Shown here one piece after another: positions 11,319 through 26,457 of a DNA stretch of 64,000 bases. Each line of letters starts with the position of its first letter. The first letter of the stretch is position 1. The notes below the pieces were generated by a model. That model saw only the letters and a list, made by a program, of their open reading frames with translations. It did not search any database and was not told the origin of the DNA. The DNA lies in NCBI GenBank assembly GCA_027257055.1, contig JAPVLO010000206.1, forward strand, positions 2,356,001 to 2,420,000. Reading direction: 5' to 3'. Made by a program: the position numbers and the translations under genes. This DNA comes from Cephalopachus bancanus. Its lineage: Eukaryota > Chordata > Mammalia > Primates > Tarsiidae.

Positions 11319-11903
11319 TAAAAACGAAATTGGTCATGTGTAGTACCTTCCAAACACACAGAACATAAGGAATGTCTCATGCTGCCAACAATAAAAATGA
11401 AAACATGGCACAATTTGGAGAGTGTTTGATTATAGAGGATATGAGAACTGGAGAAAAAAGGCATGTTTGTCCTGTTTTCATATTATCAAATATCTAATCT
11501 TTGTATTGGTGTTGCTACTCCCCTTATGCACCATAATGACTTTTCTAGAATTTTATGATAAAGAACTTTTAAATTGGTATCTATCTTTCACAGCTATCAT
11601 GCCAAGAGGTAAGAATTTTCCTATAATTTCTAGTCGTCTTACCCCATTTTCAGCCAGAACCAAACTTTATCTGCAGTCTCAGTTCTCTTACCTTTAATAT
11701 TGAGTGCTAACAAGTATTTCACATACACTGTCTAATTTTAATCTCCACAACGTGTCACAAGAAAGGCATCATTCATTCATCAAATATTTGAGTCCCTGCT
11801 ATGAGCCAGGCACTGTTCTAGCCAGGCACTGTTCTGTTGCAACAATTCTTTTAAAATAACAGCCATTGTCCTCAAAGAGCTGAGCTGACATTTAAATAGA
11901 TAT

Positions 11904-12602
11904 TGGTATGGTTTGGATATTTGACCCCTCCAAATCTCATGCTGAAATATGATACCCATGTTGGAGGTGCGGCCCCATAGGAGGTGTTCAGATCACTGGG
12001 GCAGATCCTTTATGAGTCGCTTGGTGCCATTCTCGTGGTCATGAGTGAGTTCTCACTCTATGATTTCACTTGAGAACTGGTTGTTTAAAAGAACCTTGCA
12101 CCTCCCTTCTCTCTCTTGCTTCTGCTTTTGCTATGTGACATGCCATCTCCCCTTGACTTCCACCGCAAGTAAAAGCTTCCCAAGGTCTCACCAGAAGCCA
12201 GGCTGATGCCAGAGTCGTGCAGAACCGTGAGCCAAACAAAACTCTTTTCTGTATAAATTACCCAGTCTCAGGTATTCCTTTATAGCAGCAATCCCCGACC
12301 TTTTTGGCATCAGGGACTGGTTTCGTGGAAGACAATTTCTCCAGGAACAGAGCAGGGGGCAGGGGGAGATCATCAGGCATTAGATTGTCATAGGAGCGAC
12401 AACCTAAATCCCTTGCCTGCGTAGTTCACAACAGGGTTCGCACTCCTATGAGAATCTAATGCCACTGCTGAGCTGACAGAAGAGGGAACTCCGCTTACCT
12501 CCTGCTGGGTGCCCAGGTTCTTATCAGGCCACGCACCGGTTCCAGTCTGCAGCCGGGTGTTGGGGACCCATGATTTATAGCAACGCAAAGCGGGCTAATA
12601 CA
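11904..12602 (+). mobile_element. Solo MaLR-type LTR (MST/MLT1-like), interrupted by a MITE
   Basis: Begins TGGTATGGTTTGGATATTTG and includes CAAATCTCATGCTGAA, GTGAGTTCTCAC, AACCGTGAGCCAAACAAAAC, TATAAATTACCCAGTCTCAGG and the terminal GGGCTAATACA, the canonical MaLR layout. A 5-base duplication GATAT flanks it (11899-11903 and 12603-12607). No internal retroviral sequence is present, so it is a solo LTR. Confidence 0.9.
12286..12572. mobile_element. hAT-Charlie MITE (MER1-like) inside the LTR
   Basis: Starts CAGCAATCCCCGACC and ends GTTGGGGACCCATG, giving imperfect inverted ends. The interior has GGACTGGTTTCGTGGAAGAC, ATCATCAGGCATTAGATTG and CCGGTTCCAGTCTGCAGC, which I recognise from MER1. 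An 8-base duplication, CTTTATAG/ATTTATAG, is present. It is shorter than full MER1, with its middle deleted. Confidence 0.88.
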
Positions 12603-13019
12603 GATATAACGACAATAACAAATAAATGCGTGAGCGTATAGCATCGTGCCAAGGAGTGGTAAGGATGAGGTTGGAAGGCAAAGCCTAGGAAGGGGATTAA
12701 GGGGATGGAGGAGAATGAAGGGGAGACGGGAAGATGGTTGGGGAAGGGCCCTCTGGACCGAGACCTGAATGAAGTGAAGGCATGAACCACACACAAATCT
12801 GGGGCAAGAGAAATTCCCAAGAGGCAAGGCTCCCTGATATCCGAGGGGCGCACAGGCAAGCAAAGGAGAAAGCACAAGAAGGCCAGCATGACTGAGGCAA
12901 CGTGGGCAAGAATTAGGATGAGAGGCTGGGTGGGTCCAGGGGCCAGACCACATGGGGCCTTGCAAGTTTTTAGATTTTGTTCTGGGTGTGATCAGACACC
13001 ACTGGAGTGTTTTGAGTAG

Positions 13020-13510
<491 letters not shown>

Positions 13511-13849
13511 TCCTTCACACAACCGCAATTTGGCATAGCTCACACCACCATCCTGCTCCCAGCTTGGGACGTTAAAAACAAACATCGCCTGTCATAAGAG
13601 AAAGCCTATTTCTGTGCCCTAATGATGGAGTCGTCCTCTTGACCTCTGAACTCTAGGCTCGCCTCCTGTCTTGACCCTTCCCATCTGGCTGACTTCTAAA
13701 CCCTGTCTTTCCGCTGACCACTGATAGCCAGACTCCCAGGCCTCGGAATGACCTCCTCACTTCTCGGGCCTGAGACAACTTAACCTCAGTGAACACTTTT
13801 CAGGACTTGAAGAAAATGGCAATGGCGTTGCTTATGGCAGTAGAACGTT

Positions 13850-14030
13850 TGGCTCTGCTACTTGTAGTTGAGTGGCCTTGGACAACTAAGCTGCCCTCAG
13901 CCTCAGTTTTCTTACCTACCAAACTGGGACAGTATTAACAGTACCTCCCAGGAGTGTTGTGGAGAATGAATGTGGCAGTCGGCCCAGGGCTTTCTGTGCA
14001 GTGGCAGGCACAGGGTGGTGCCCAGTAGAG
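13850..14030 (+). mobile_element. MIR SINE
   Basis: Forward MIR order: GGCTCTGCTACTTG, GTGGCCTTGGACAAC, CCTCAGTTTTCTTACC, GGACAGTATTAACAGTACC, GTTGTGGAGAATGAATG and CAGTGGCAGGCACAG. Nearly full length. Confidence 0.8.
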
Positions 14031-14321
14031 AGAGAAGTGAGCTATTCTTCGTCTATCTTCAATACCGCTGTCGCTGACGTAGCGTCTAGCTCTCCTCCCT
14101 GTTCTCCTCATGGCCCCAGGTTCCCTTTCCAACCACTCCTCTGCAATGGTTGACCATCGTGTGATGACCTGGTGAAAAATACTTAAGGAAGAAGAGAAGT
14201 GGTTTTACCAGGAAAATAGTCACAAAAGTTACACACACTTTTTATCTTCATTCAGAATGATTCCAGCAACCACTTTGGAATCACATCCTCTTTTTTTTTA
14301 GGTTCTGTCAAACCCTCAATT

Positions 14322-14628
14322 TTTTTTTTTTTTTTTTTTTGAGTTGGGGTCTCATTCTATCACCCAGACTGGAGTGCAGTGGCTGCTCCCGGCCACTGCA
14401 GCCTTGACCTTCTGGGCTCCGGCGATCCTTCCGCCTCAGCCTTCCGAGTAGCCAGAATTACAGGCATGCGCTACCACGCCCGGCTGATTTTTTTTTTTTT
14501 TTTTTTTTGATTTATTGTAGAGATGAGGGCTCACTGCCCAGGCGGGTCTTGAACTCGCGGGCTCAGGCAACCCACTCACCTCAGCCTCCCAAAGGCACGG
14601 GATTACAGGCTGAGCCACCGAGCCCGGC
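14322..14628 (-). mobile_element. Young-type Alu, expanded T linker
   Basis: Reverse dimer containing GATTTATTGTAGAGATGAGG and GTGGCTGCTCCCGGCCAC. The linker T run is expanded to over 20 T. The duplication CAAACCCTCAAT lies on both sides. Confidence 0.95.
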
Positions 14629-14928
14629 TCAAACCCTCAATTGATGGGAAAAAGTATGGCATGTTTTATAAATCGATTAAAAAAATAGGATTGAACATTC
14701 AATTCCTTAAAAGTAATTGACACCCAAAGAATACATGGTGGACAGAGGTTCTCAGAGTTGCTTAATTACCCTCCTTATAACTCCAGTGGCAATTTCTAGA
14801 AAATTTGCATATTTTTAGAGTTATCATATACCATTTGGGATATAATTTGTGTGTTGTGATTAGACTGAGGGTATCATGCAGAGGAATACTCCCATGCTTC
14901 TCGTCTTTTTGAACACATTTTATTTTTA

Positions 14929-15235
14929 GCTTTTTTTTTTCAAGTCGCGATCTCACTCTGTCACCCAGACTGGACTGCAATGGCACGATCAAGTCTCATG
15001 GAAGTCTTAAAGGACTCAGACTGCTAGGCTCAGGGATCCTTTCTCTCAGCCTCCTGAGTAGCTGGGACTACAGGTGCACACCACCACACCTGGCTAACTT
15101 TTTAAAATTTTTCTTAGAGGACAGGGTCTTGCTATGTTGTCCTGGCTAGTCTCGAACTCTTAATCTGAAGAGATCCTCCCACTTCAGTCTTCCAAGGGCT
15201 GGGATTACAGGTGTGAGCCACCATGCTCGACCTCA
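14929..15235 (-). mobile_element. Old Alu
   Basis: Reverse dimer from poly-T and CAAGTCGCGATCTCAC to CCACCATGCTCGACC, with a garbled right-arm middle (AAGTCTTAAAGGACTC). Flanked by ACATTTTATTTTT on both sides. Confidence 0.92.
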
Positions 15236-15236
15236 A

Positions 15237-16190
15237 AAACATTTTATTTTTGGACAGCTTTAGATTTACAAAAAAGCTGCAAAATAGTTCGGAGAGTTCC
15301 CATATAGTCTTTACCCAGTTTCCCTAATGACAGCATCTTGCATAATCATGGTGCAACTGGCAAAATGAAGACATTGACATTAATACAATGCTGTTAACTA
15401 GTCTCTAGACACTCATCAGATTTCCCCAGCTTTAACACCATTGCCCATTTCCGGTAGAAGCAACCACATTGCATTTAGTTGGTGAGTGTTCTTTGTTTCT
15501 TCAAATCTGTTACAGTTTCTTGGTCTTTCCTCATATTCTGTGACCTTGACAGATTTGAAGACTACAAGTCAGACATGTTGTAGGATGTCCCTCAATTTGG
15601 GTTTATCTGATGTTTTCTCCTGGTGGGTCTGAGGTTACAGATTGAGGGGAAGAATACCCTAGGTGGGGTGCCTTTCTCAGTGGATGATTACCAGTGACGT
15701 TAACAGTGGTCATTTGGTTAGGGCAGGATCTGTCAGGTTCCTCTAAAATCCTATTTCTCTTCAAACTTTGGCCCGCTCATTTTGGCATTCATCAGTGGCT
15801 CTTGCCTGTGGCAGTTTTTACTGTGGTGTTCTAATCGTCTACTGGTTTCCTCTGCTCCTTCTAAATGTGCTAATTTGAATTCTTCTGGAAGGAAAAGTTG
15901 TTCTTCTCTTCCATTTACTTATTTATATCACTATAGATGCATGGATATTTATTTCTTTTGCATCATAATCCAATATCACCGTCATTTCTTTCGTTGCTCA
16001 AATTTTTCCAGCTCTGGCATTTGGAAGCTCCAGAAGGTTTTCAGAAGTCCCCATCCTATTTTTCGAGTACTTCCTTATTTTATTGTACCATGAGATGCTT
16101 CAGGCTCATCAGGTATTTTCCCCACCCCAACCCTAGAATCAACCACTTCTCTAAGGAGCCCTAATTCCTTTTATTACAGAATGGCCTCTC
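15237..16190. mobile_element. Ancient LINE block (L1M-like)
   Basis: Recognisable old L1-associated text: TTTAGATTTACAAAAAAGCTGC, GGAGAGTTCCCATATAG, CCACATTGCATTTAGTTG, ATGTCCCTCAATTTGGG, GGAATTCTTCTGG-like and CTAAGGAGCCCTAATTCC. The same family recurs at 43870-46140 in the same orientation. All frames are broken. Confidence 0.65.
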
Positions 16191-16309
16191 GAAACAACCA
16201 TCAGGCAGGAAGTGACTTGTTCCCACCGGAGTGTCCTTTTCAGGTTCTCGCCGTGACCTGAGATATGAAATATTGTTTACGTACTATTTACTTCTGCATA
16301 TGTCAAACT

Positions 16310-16529
16310 CAGTGATTCTTAACCTGGGGCAGTTTTACCCACACCCCAGCGGATATGTGGCAATATCTGGAGACATTTGAGAGGGTCACAACTCAGAGGG
16401 AGGAAGCAGCCAGCATCTAGTAGGCGAAGGCCAGGAGGGCTGCTAAACTTCCTACAATGCTCAGGACAGGCCCCCAACAAGGTATTATCCAGCCCCAAAT
16501 GTCCATAGTGACCAAGCTGGAAAGCCCTG
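16310..16529. mobile_element. hAT-Charlie MITE
   Basis: CAGTGATTCTTAACCTGGGGC at the left, CAATATCTGGAGACATTTG, GGCCAGGAGGGCTGCTAAAC.TCCTACAATGC and CCCCAAATGTCCATAGTG, ending AAAGCCCTG. This is a familiar nonautonomous Charlie layout. The target duplication is not preserved. Confidence 0.75.
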
Positions 16530-16568
16530 ATCTCTCTGTGTATATGAGTATATTAAAAACACACAAAT

Positions 16569-16850
16569 GGCCGGGCTCGGTGGCTCAGCCTCCCGCACTT
16601 TGGGAGACCGAGGTTGAGTAGATTGCCTGAGCCCGCGGGTTCGAGACCTGCCTGGGCAACTTGGCAAGACCTCATCTCTACAATAAATCAAAAATTAGCC
16701 GGGCGTGGTAGCGCGCGCCTGTGATTACGGCTACCCGGAAGGCTGAGGAGGAAGGATCGCCGGAGCCCAGCAGGTCGAGGCTGTGGTGGCCGGGAGCGGC
16801 CACTGCACTCCAGTCTGGGCGACAGAGTGAGATTCCAATTCAAGAACAAG
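16569..16850 (+). mobile_element. Young-type Alu
   Basis: Very CpG-rich copy (GTAGCGCGCGCCTG) with GGGTTCGAGACC, CAATAAATC and a perfect right-arm GTGGCCGGGAGCGGCCAC. Part of the left arm after TGGCTCAGCC is shortened. The tail is CAAG/ACACA-rich and blends with the flanking ACACAAA. Confidence 0.95.
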
Positions 16851-17269
16851 CACACAAACACATGGACATTCATACTGATGCTTTGAACCCTACCCAGCAC
16901 AACAAGGCTCTTTCCAGAATTCTTCCTTCGCTTATTTGTGACTTCTTTCTACAACAGTGAGAAACCTGACTTTCATGACCTACAATATATTTACTTAGAT
17001 TTTAAACCCTTGTATACAGGTAGTTTCCAAATTGTTAACTCATATCCTGTGAGGGACACATTTACTTACTAAAATATTGTGTTTGTGTGAGGTTCTTTTT
17101 GTCTGTGTTTAACCTTGCAGTATCCACTCCAGACATCAATTTCCCAGGTCCCTCAGGCCAGCTCCTTTCCCCCCCACTCCGTTAAGCACGATATAGCACT
17201 CACTTGAAAGACTGATTCATCTACCGTGATCTGCATTCCATCTTGGGCCTCTGACAACCTAGTTAATTT

Positions 17270-18185
17270 TTTTACCTTGCATACAGTAAAATTCGTTCTT
17301 TGGGCTGTACAATTCTATCGATTTTGACGAATGTATAGAGTTGTATATCTACCACCGTAATATACAGGGCAGTTCCTGAACATGCAAGTCATCACCCCCA
17401 AATTCCTTGGTGTTGCTGCCTGGTAGTCCATTCCTCTATCCCTCTCTTATCTTCCCTCCCCAGCGACTGTCCTTATAGTTTTGCCTTTTTGAGAATGTCC
17501 TATAAATAGAATCATAGGCTATGCAGCCTTTTGATTCCGGCTTCTTTCACTAAGCAGAAAGTATGCAAAATTCATTTATGTTGTCGTATAGATCCATAGT
17601 TTTTTGCTTTTTATTATTGAGTGCACTTCCTTGTGTGGATATATCTCAGTTTGTTCAAGGACATCTGAATTGTTTCCTGTTGAGGTTGATTATGAGTAAA
17701 GCTAGTGTCAATAGCCACATACAGGTCTTGTGAAAACGTAAGTTCTCAGTTCACTTGGGTAAATACCTAGGAGTAGTTTGCCAGGTTGCGTGGTAGGCAA
17801 CCTGTTTTCCAAAATGACTATACCATTTTGAGTTCCAACCAACACAGTATGAGATTTCACCAGCACTTGGTGTTTTCAACTTTTTTTTTAAAGTCACTCA
17901 AAAGATATATAGTGAAAATTACCTAAGGGGCTTAATGTTCACTATCTGAGATATGGGCCACTGGATCCCTAATCCCCACCACTACATAATATGCCCATGG
18001 AATAAACATGCATGTGGACCCCTGAATCTAAAATAAAAATAAAAAGGTATGTAGTGATATCTCATTGTGGTTTAATTTGTATGTCCCTAATGACTACTGA
18101 TGCTGAGAAGTTTTTTTATGTTCACTCGTCACAACGTCTTCTTTTGTCTGTCCTTTTGCTCATTATTTTTTAAACCATGCCTCCC
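17270..18185 (-). mobile_element. Old L1 3' region (L1M-like), split by a younger L1
   Basis: Reverse-strand L1 text in order: TACAGTAAAATTCGTTC, TTGCCTTTTTGAGAATGTC, ATAAATAGAATCATAGG, GGCTTCTTTCACTAAGCA, GGGTAAATACCTAGGAGTAG, CTGTTTTCCAAAATGACTATACC. It resumes after the insertion with ATCTCATTGTGGTTTAATTTG. Confidence 0.8.
17915..18041 (+). mobile_element. Short L1 3' tail insertion
   Basis: Only the last 125 bases or so of an L1 (CTTAATGTTCACTATCTGAG ... TGTGGACCCCTGAATCTAAAATA plus A-rich tail). The near-matching duplications AAAAGATATATAGTGA and AAAAGGTATGTAGTGA frame it, so it is a heavily 5'-truncated retrotransposition into the old L1. Confidence 0.85.
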
Positions 18186-18603
18186 TTTTATAGACATAAA
18201 TCTCTCACACCCACCCCTGTTTCTAAAGTGCCTGTGTTTAGACCTTTGCTAACTCCATCTAGCCCCTCCATCACAGACACAGATAATTCTGGATAGCCTA
18301 CAATCAAGGTAGCTTGTCGAGTCCTACTTTTTTGTAGTCTATGTTAGGGCAAGTATTTTAATTTATTGCAAATATAAAGTTGTACCTTTATATTGATCTA
18401 CTTTGTCAAACCACCACCAGAAAGATTCTGATATGACTCCCCAGGGAACACGGCTTCAGCACTTGGTATTCAGTTTAGTGGAATAGCCTATTAGTATCGC
18501 CAAGAGAGTCACAGAACCCGGACGTTCTCTTTGGCAGAGTAAAGCATCCTAGAGGGGCTCAGTGCTGAGTACTGGGAGAAGTCCAGTGCAGGTGTCACGG
18601 CTA

Positions 18604-18969
<366 letters not shown>

Positions 18970-19408
18970 TTAAAATAGAACAGCCACAATTGGGGTGACA
19001 TAAACTTGGTGTTTATTACTGATATAATCCTTGCAACAACTCTTTGAGGTCATCTACTTCCACCTGACCAGTGAGAAGCTGAGCCTCTGTGAGCTATGGA
19101 GTCGAGGACTTGCAGGGTCTGGGCTGCACCCCACACCTGTTGGCCTCCAGGACTGTCATTCTTTCCTCAGTGTTATTTTACCGCATCGTGGAATTAATTC
19201 ACGTACTGTATAATATTAGAAATGATATTTTAAGAAGGTGGCAATGTTGACAATCGAAGAGGTCCTGAAAGGGGAAAGCTACTGGTGCCAGCACTCAAGA
19301 AAGCCAGAACTTATTTCTGGTGCTCACTCATTTGCTTTGTGAATTTGGAGAAATCGTTGTGTATTCATTTGCTTGAAACCATGCTTCCACAGTGGTCTCT
19401 GAACTGGT

Positions 19409-19699
19409 GTTTTCTTTGTTTGTTTTTTGAGTCAGGGTCTTACTCTGCTGCCCAGGTTGGAATGCAGTGACACAATCACAGCAGCCTCGACCTCCTGGGC
19501 GCAGGCCTTCCTTTGACCTCGGCCTCCCAAGTAGTTGGGAATACAAGCATGAGTCACCACACCCGTCTACTTTTTTGAATTTTTGTAGAGATGAGGTCTG
19601 GCTATGTTGCCCAGGCTGGTCTCGAACTCCTGGACTCAGGCGATCCTGCCTCAGCCTCCCAAAGTGCTGGGATTACAGACGTGAGTCACCGTGTCCAGT
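19409..19699 (-). mobile_element. Alu
   Basis: Reverse dimer from TTTGTTTTTTGAGTCAGG to GAGTCACCGTGTCCAGTC. TCTCTGAACTGG and CCTCTGAACTGT flank it as target duplication. Confidence 0.92.
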
Positions 19700-20102
19700 C
19701 CTCTGAACTGTTTTGACCATACATCCCATCAGATTTTTTAAAAATGTTTTTTTGAGCACGAAATATTTATCTCCTCATAAAATTATATACATATAAAACT
19801 GCATTAACATATTATGTATGTTAAAAAGTATTTACAAAAATAGAAATTTCCAAAGGCTGAGATAAAGATAAAATAACCATAATTCTGCTGTCACTAATTT
19901 TAGTGGGATGATGTGACTGAACTTGACTGTCCTTATCTTTACCTCATGTGACAGATAAATCAAGGAGGTGCCTGCCCTGCTATATTCTTGCTGTTTCCTG
20001 ATGCTTGTACTTTGTTATTAGTGTTCTGATTCCATTAGAAAAATAACTTCCTGTCATGGACCTATTTTTGTCAAATTTAGTTTTATTAAAACTAGATTAT
20101 TG

Positions 20103-20383
20103 CCTGGGCGTGGTGGCTCATGCCTGTAATCCCAGTCAAGGCAAGATGATTGCCTGAGCCCGGGGTTTGAGACCAGCCTGGGCAACATGGTGAGATCACC
20201 TCTGTAAAATAAATCAAAAAATTAGCTGGACGTGGTAGTGCCTGCCTGTCGTACCAGCTACTCGGGCGGCTGAGGTGGAAGGCTTGCCTGAGCTCAGGAG
20301 TTGGAGGCTGTGGTGAGCCGGAATCCATGCCACTGCACTCTAGACTGGGTGACAGAGTGAGACTCCTATTAAAAGAAAAAAAG
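20103..20383 (+). mobile_element. Alu, first of a tandem pair
   Basis: Starts CCTGGGCGTGGTGGC and lacks part of the CACTTTGGGAGGC block. The linker is AAAATAAATCAAAAAATTAGC. Its short A-tail runs directly into the next Alu. Confidence 0.92.
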
Positions 20384-20384
20384 A

Positions 20385-20667
20385 GGCTGGGCTCAGTGGC
20401 TCAAGCCTGTAATGCCAGCACTTTGGGAGGCTGAGGCAAAAGGATTGCCAGAGCCCACAGGTTTGAGACCAACCTGGGCACTTGGCGAGGTCTCGTCTCT
20501 ACAATATGTAAAAAATTAGCCAGGTGTGGCAGTGTGTGCCTGTAGTTCTGGCTACTTGGAAGGCTGAGGCAGAAGGATCGCCGGAGTCCAGGAGGTCGAT
20601 GCTGGGGTGGCCGTGAGCATCACTCCAGCCTGGGCAATGGAGTGAGACTCTAATTCAAAAACAAAAA
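20385..20667 (+). mobile_element. Alu, second of a tandem pair
   Basis: Head-to-tail with the previous Alu. The right arm (GGGGTGGCCGTGAGCATCACTCC) is intermediate between the old and the hairpin form. The pair together is bounded by AACTAGATTAT before and AACTAAATTAT after. Confidence 0.92.
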
Positions 20668-20997
20668 CAAAACTAAATTATAAAACCCATAAACCTATGC
20701 AACTCGCCACACATAAACTGCATTGTGTCCCTCTCAAAGCAACAGATGATGGCGACGCTATCATTCCATCCAAACCATGGGTTTCCCTTGGGTTTCCTTC
20801 ACCCAGAACACCTGACCTTCTGATATGTGGGCAGAGAGACCAGTGTCAATCTCTGGATGAAATATAGTCAAGCTTCACTCTGTCTTCATTTGCAGCAAAA
20901 CAAATCTAACTTCGAATTCTTACTGAGCTCCAAAAGAAAATCTTGCATGTGCACTAGGTACAAATACTTTCAGAGACAGCTGATTTATAAGTGTATT

Positions 20998-22462
<1,465 letters not shown>

Positions 22463-22477
22463 AGTAGGTGCTTCTTT

Positions 22478-22733
22478 TTTTTTTTTTTTTTGAGTTGGAG
22501 TCTCACTCTGTCGCCCAGACTGGAGTGCAGTGGCTGCTCCCGGCCACCGCAGCCTCAACCTGCTGGGCTCCAGCAATCCTTCCACCTCAGCCTTCCAAGT
22601 AGCTGGAACTACAGGCACGTGCTACCACACCCGGCTAATTTTTTTTATTTATTGTAGAGATGAGGTCTCGCCAAGTTGCCTAGGCGGGTCTCGAACCCGT
22701 GGGCTCAGGCAATCCACTCACCTCAGCCTCCCA
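22478..22733 (-). mobile_element. Young-type Alu, 5' truncated
   Basis: Reverse copy with GTGGCTGCTCCCGGCCACC and TTTATTGTAGAGATGAGG that stops at CCTCAGCCTCCCA, so about the first 25 bases of the Alu are missing. The 15-base duplications AGTAGGTGCTTCTTT and AGTAGGCGCTTCTTT confirm that truncation happened at insertion. Confidence 0.95.
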
Positions 22734-22807
22734 AGTAGGCGCTTCTTTAAGCTGTAGCTCAAAGTAGAAGCAAAAGAAACACGAAATGAAAGGACCCGCC
22801 TTTGCGG

Positions 22808-23687
<880 letters not shown>

Positions 23688-23840
23688 GAAATGCTCCATG
23701 AAATCCATAATTCAACAAAAAGAACACGATTTCAATGACCTGGAGGGAAAGAAGCTTCCAGTTCTCCAAGGTATAGTTCACGCAGCTAAGGTGAGTCAGT
23801 CAGCCAACACATACATTCTTCTATTAAAAAAAAAAAATCA

Positions 23841-24140
23841 GGCCAGGCTCGGTGGCTCAGCCTGTAATCCCAGCACTTTGGGAGGCTGAGGCATGTGGAT
23901 TGCCTGAGCCCATGGGTTTGAAACCAGCCCGGGCAACTTGGCGAAACCTCGTCTCTATAATAAATAAAAAATTAGCCGGGTGTGGTAGCATGCACTTGTA
24001 GGCTACTTGGAAGACTGAGGTGGAAGGACTGCCAGAGCCCAGCAGGTCAACCCTGGGGTGGACGTGAGCATGTCACTGCACTCCAGCCTGGGTGACAGAG
24101 TGAGACTCTAACTCAAAAAAAAAAAGAAAACAAAAAATCT
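23841..24140 (+). mobile_element. Younger-type Alu
   Basis: GGCCAGGCTCGGTGGCTCAGCC, TAATAAATAAAAAATTAGCC linker, and right arm GGGGTGGACGTGAGCATGTCAC (intermediate form). It ends in an A-tail with AAGAAAAC. Confidence 0.93.
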
Positions 24141-25137
24141 ATATACAATTGGGGCTAACTTTTTGGAACAAGAAACTCTCACACATCATTTCACTGAAAT
24201 TCAAAAGTTATAATTCAATAACAATCCCCCTGCTTTTGCCCCATCGCCCACCTCCCTAGTGCCTCCTTAATTCAGAGAGAGTCTGGCACAGATCATCATC
24301 ACTAGCCAACAAATATGTGAACTATCGGTGAGTTGGTTTGGCTCCTGGTAAGGGCAGCGATCTGAGAACAAATCCCAGCAGAATGTTAATGAAGCCTTTA
24401 AAAAAAAGTCCTTCCAAAAAAAAAAAGCCCTTCCATGTATGCACAATATAACATCCATAGTATTAGCTTCAAATGTAAAGACACACGAAAACCATGGAGA
24501 TTATCCGTGCAAAGGAGAAAAAACATTTTGGCAGGCTGGGAAGAGGGCACATAATTTATCCTCTCTTGATTTTCGGCAGGACCCTTGGAGGCTCTTGATG
24601 ACGAGATCTTCCTGTAAGTGTATGAGTTGGGCTTTGGCTTTGGCTTTGGTATCTGACTTGACCTGATTTGCTCAGATACAGCTGGTCCTAATTATTATGA
24701 AATTGCGTGTGACAACAAGGACTTCCCCTGGCACTGGAACATTCCAAACCGTCGGGTATAAAATCCAGGGGTTGTCTATTCATTTTTCCTTTCTTCCCAT
24801 ATCCTTCTAGATCCTTCCAGCCACCAGACTCTGCTCTGTTGAAGGACCTCCCCACAGCCCAGCCATTACTCTGGTCAGGGGTTCCTGGAACCCAAGAAAT
24901 GGTCAGTTGGAATTTGAGCAATTGCCAGCTCATCTCCTTTCCCTTGGGAGCAGGTGGGAGAGAAGGTAGCAGTTGTTCATTTAATACCTGGTATTTTACA
25001 TTTCTTATCTCATTTAATACTAGAGATATACCCATTCTCACCCCCTCCCCTTTTTTTGGAAAAAGCAGGATTTATTGAGAGGACAGAAAAGCTCCCAGAG
25101 TGGGAGGGGACTTGAGGGATTATCCCCCATCCCTTTT
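24141..25137. other. Unique sequence, about 1 kb
   Basis: No repeat consensus recognised. A short triplication (GGCTTTGGCTTTGGCTTTGG) is at about 24630-24650. Frames at 24688-25041 (minus) and 24839-25078 (plus) overlap antiparallel and show no domain. Confidence 0.5.
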
Positions 25138-25288
25138 AGCTGGAACTACAGGCATGCGCCACCACACTTGTAGAGACAAGATCCCACCAAGTTGCCCAGG
25201 CTTGTCTTGAACCTCTGGGCTCAGGCAATCGTCTCCCTTTGGCCTCCCAAAGTACTGGGATTACAGGCATGACCTACTGTGCCCGGTT
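25138..25288 (-). mobile_element. Alu fragment, 3' truncated
   Basis: Starts at AGCTGGAACTACAGGC and runs through ACCAAGTTGCCCAGGC to GGCATGACCTACTGTGCCCGG. The poly-T end and most of the right arm are missing. Confidence 0.85.
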
Positions 25289-25685
25289 AATTCAATGTAA
25301 TTTAAATAATAAATGAGTGTGACTTAAGCTGTCTGGGTATTAGGACAACAAATTAATGGCAATGTAGAATGGTAACTCACTGTTTCTTTAGATCAATTGA
25401 CAGACTGTCAGAGCTTAAAAGCCTTCCAGGCTTGTATTTTCCATAGTTCATTTATTCATGTAGCACCTTCATGACTGTTTAAATGGAATTTAAAAACTTG
25501 TCACAACTGCCTATAGTTAATGGTCAAATAGTTCTGTATTTGTTATAAAAGATAAAACCTATCATCCTCTCTTTGAAGTTATCACTTTCAATGACTTCTA
25601 AATTATTATTTTTATATTATTTATCTCCGATTTTTAATTTTAATAAACAAGTTCTGCTATTTGTACTTGATTTTTTTTTTTTGAG

Positions 25686-25960
25686 CCAGGTCTCACAGTC
25701 ACCCAGACTGGAGTGCAATGGCAGGACTACAGCTCACCACAGCCTTAACCTCCTAAACTGAGGTGACCCTTCCTCAGTCTCCCGAGTAGCCGGGATCACA
25801 GTTGTGTGCCACCACACCAGCTAATTTTTTTAAAAAAATTTTGTAGAGACAAAGTCTCACTATGTTACTCAGGCTGGTCTCAAACTCCTGGGCTCAAGCA
25901 ATTCTCCCACCTCGACCTCCCAAAGTGTCAAGATTACGGGTGTGAAACCGCACCTGGCCA
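25686..25960 (-). mobile_element. Alu with exact target duplication
   Basis: Reverse dimer from poly-T/GAGCCAGGTCTCAC to GAAACCGCACCTGGCCA. The exact 13-base duplication GTACTTGATTTTT is at 25673 and again at 25961. Confidence 0.95.
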
Positions 25961-26457
25961 GTACTTGATTTTTAAAAATCTTTCCTATTAACTCCCTACT
26001 GCAGAAGATTCAGATGAACCTTTCTTTGGGTATTTCTTGTCCTGTCTCCCTCTTACTCTATTGTTTTTTATCCTTCCCCGTTCCTCCAGCAGAGACATTT
26101 GGACAAACTCAATATTCAGTTGACATTATGTACTTTAATGATGAAAACACGGTCCACAATTGAGCCACACAGTAAACTCTAATTACTTTTTGCTTGTTTT
26201 CCTCGGCAAACCCTTTATAGAGTTCTTAATAGTACTACGGTTTGTTTGATAAGATTTTTAAATACACTTATCACTGATATATGTCCAAACTTCCCCCTCG
26301 TTGCTTACATCTGCCCTCCTTCATGCTGGTGGTCTCCCCAGTTTGATCTTTTAGAAGAATTCTCTTCTAGAATCTTCTGAGCAGCTAGATGAGTAGAGGC
26401 AGATTCCTGGCTTTGTGGGGCTACAGAGGGTGTCCTGCTCCTTCCTAAGCAGATTTC

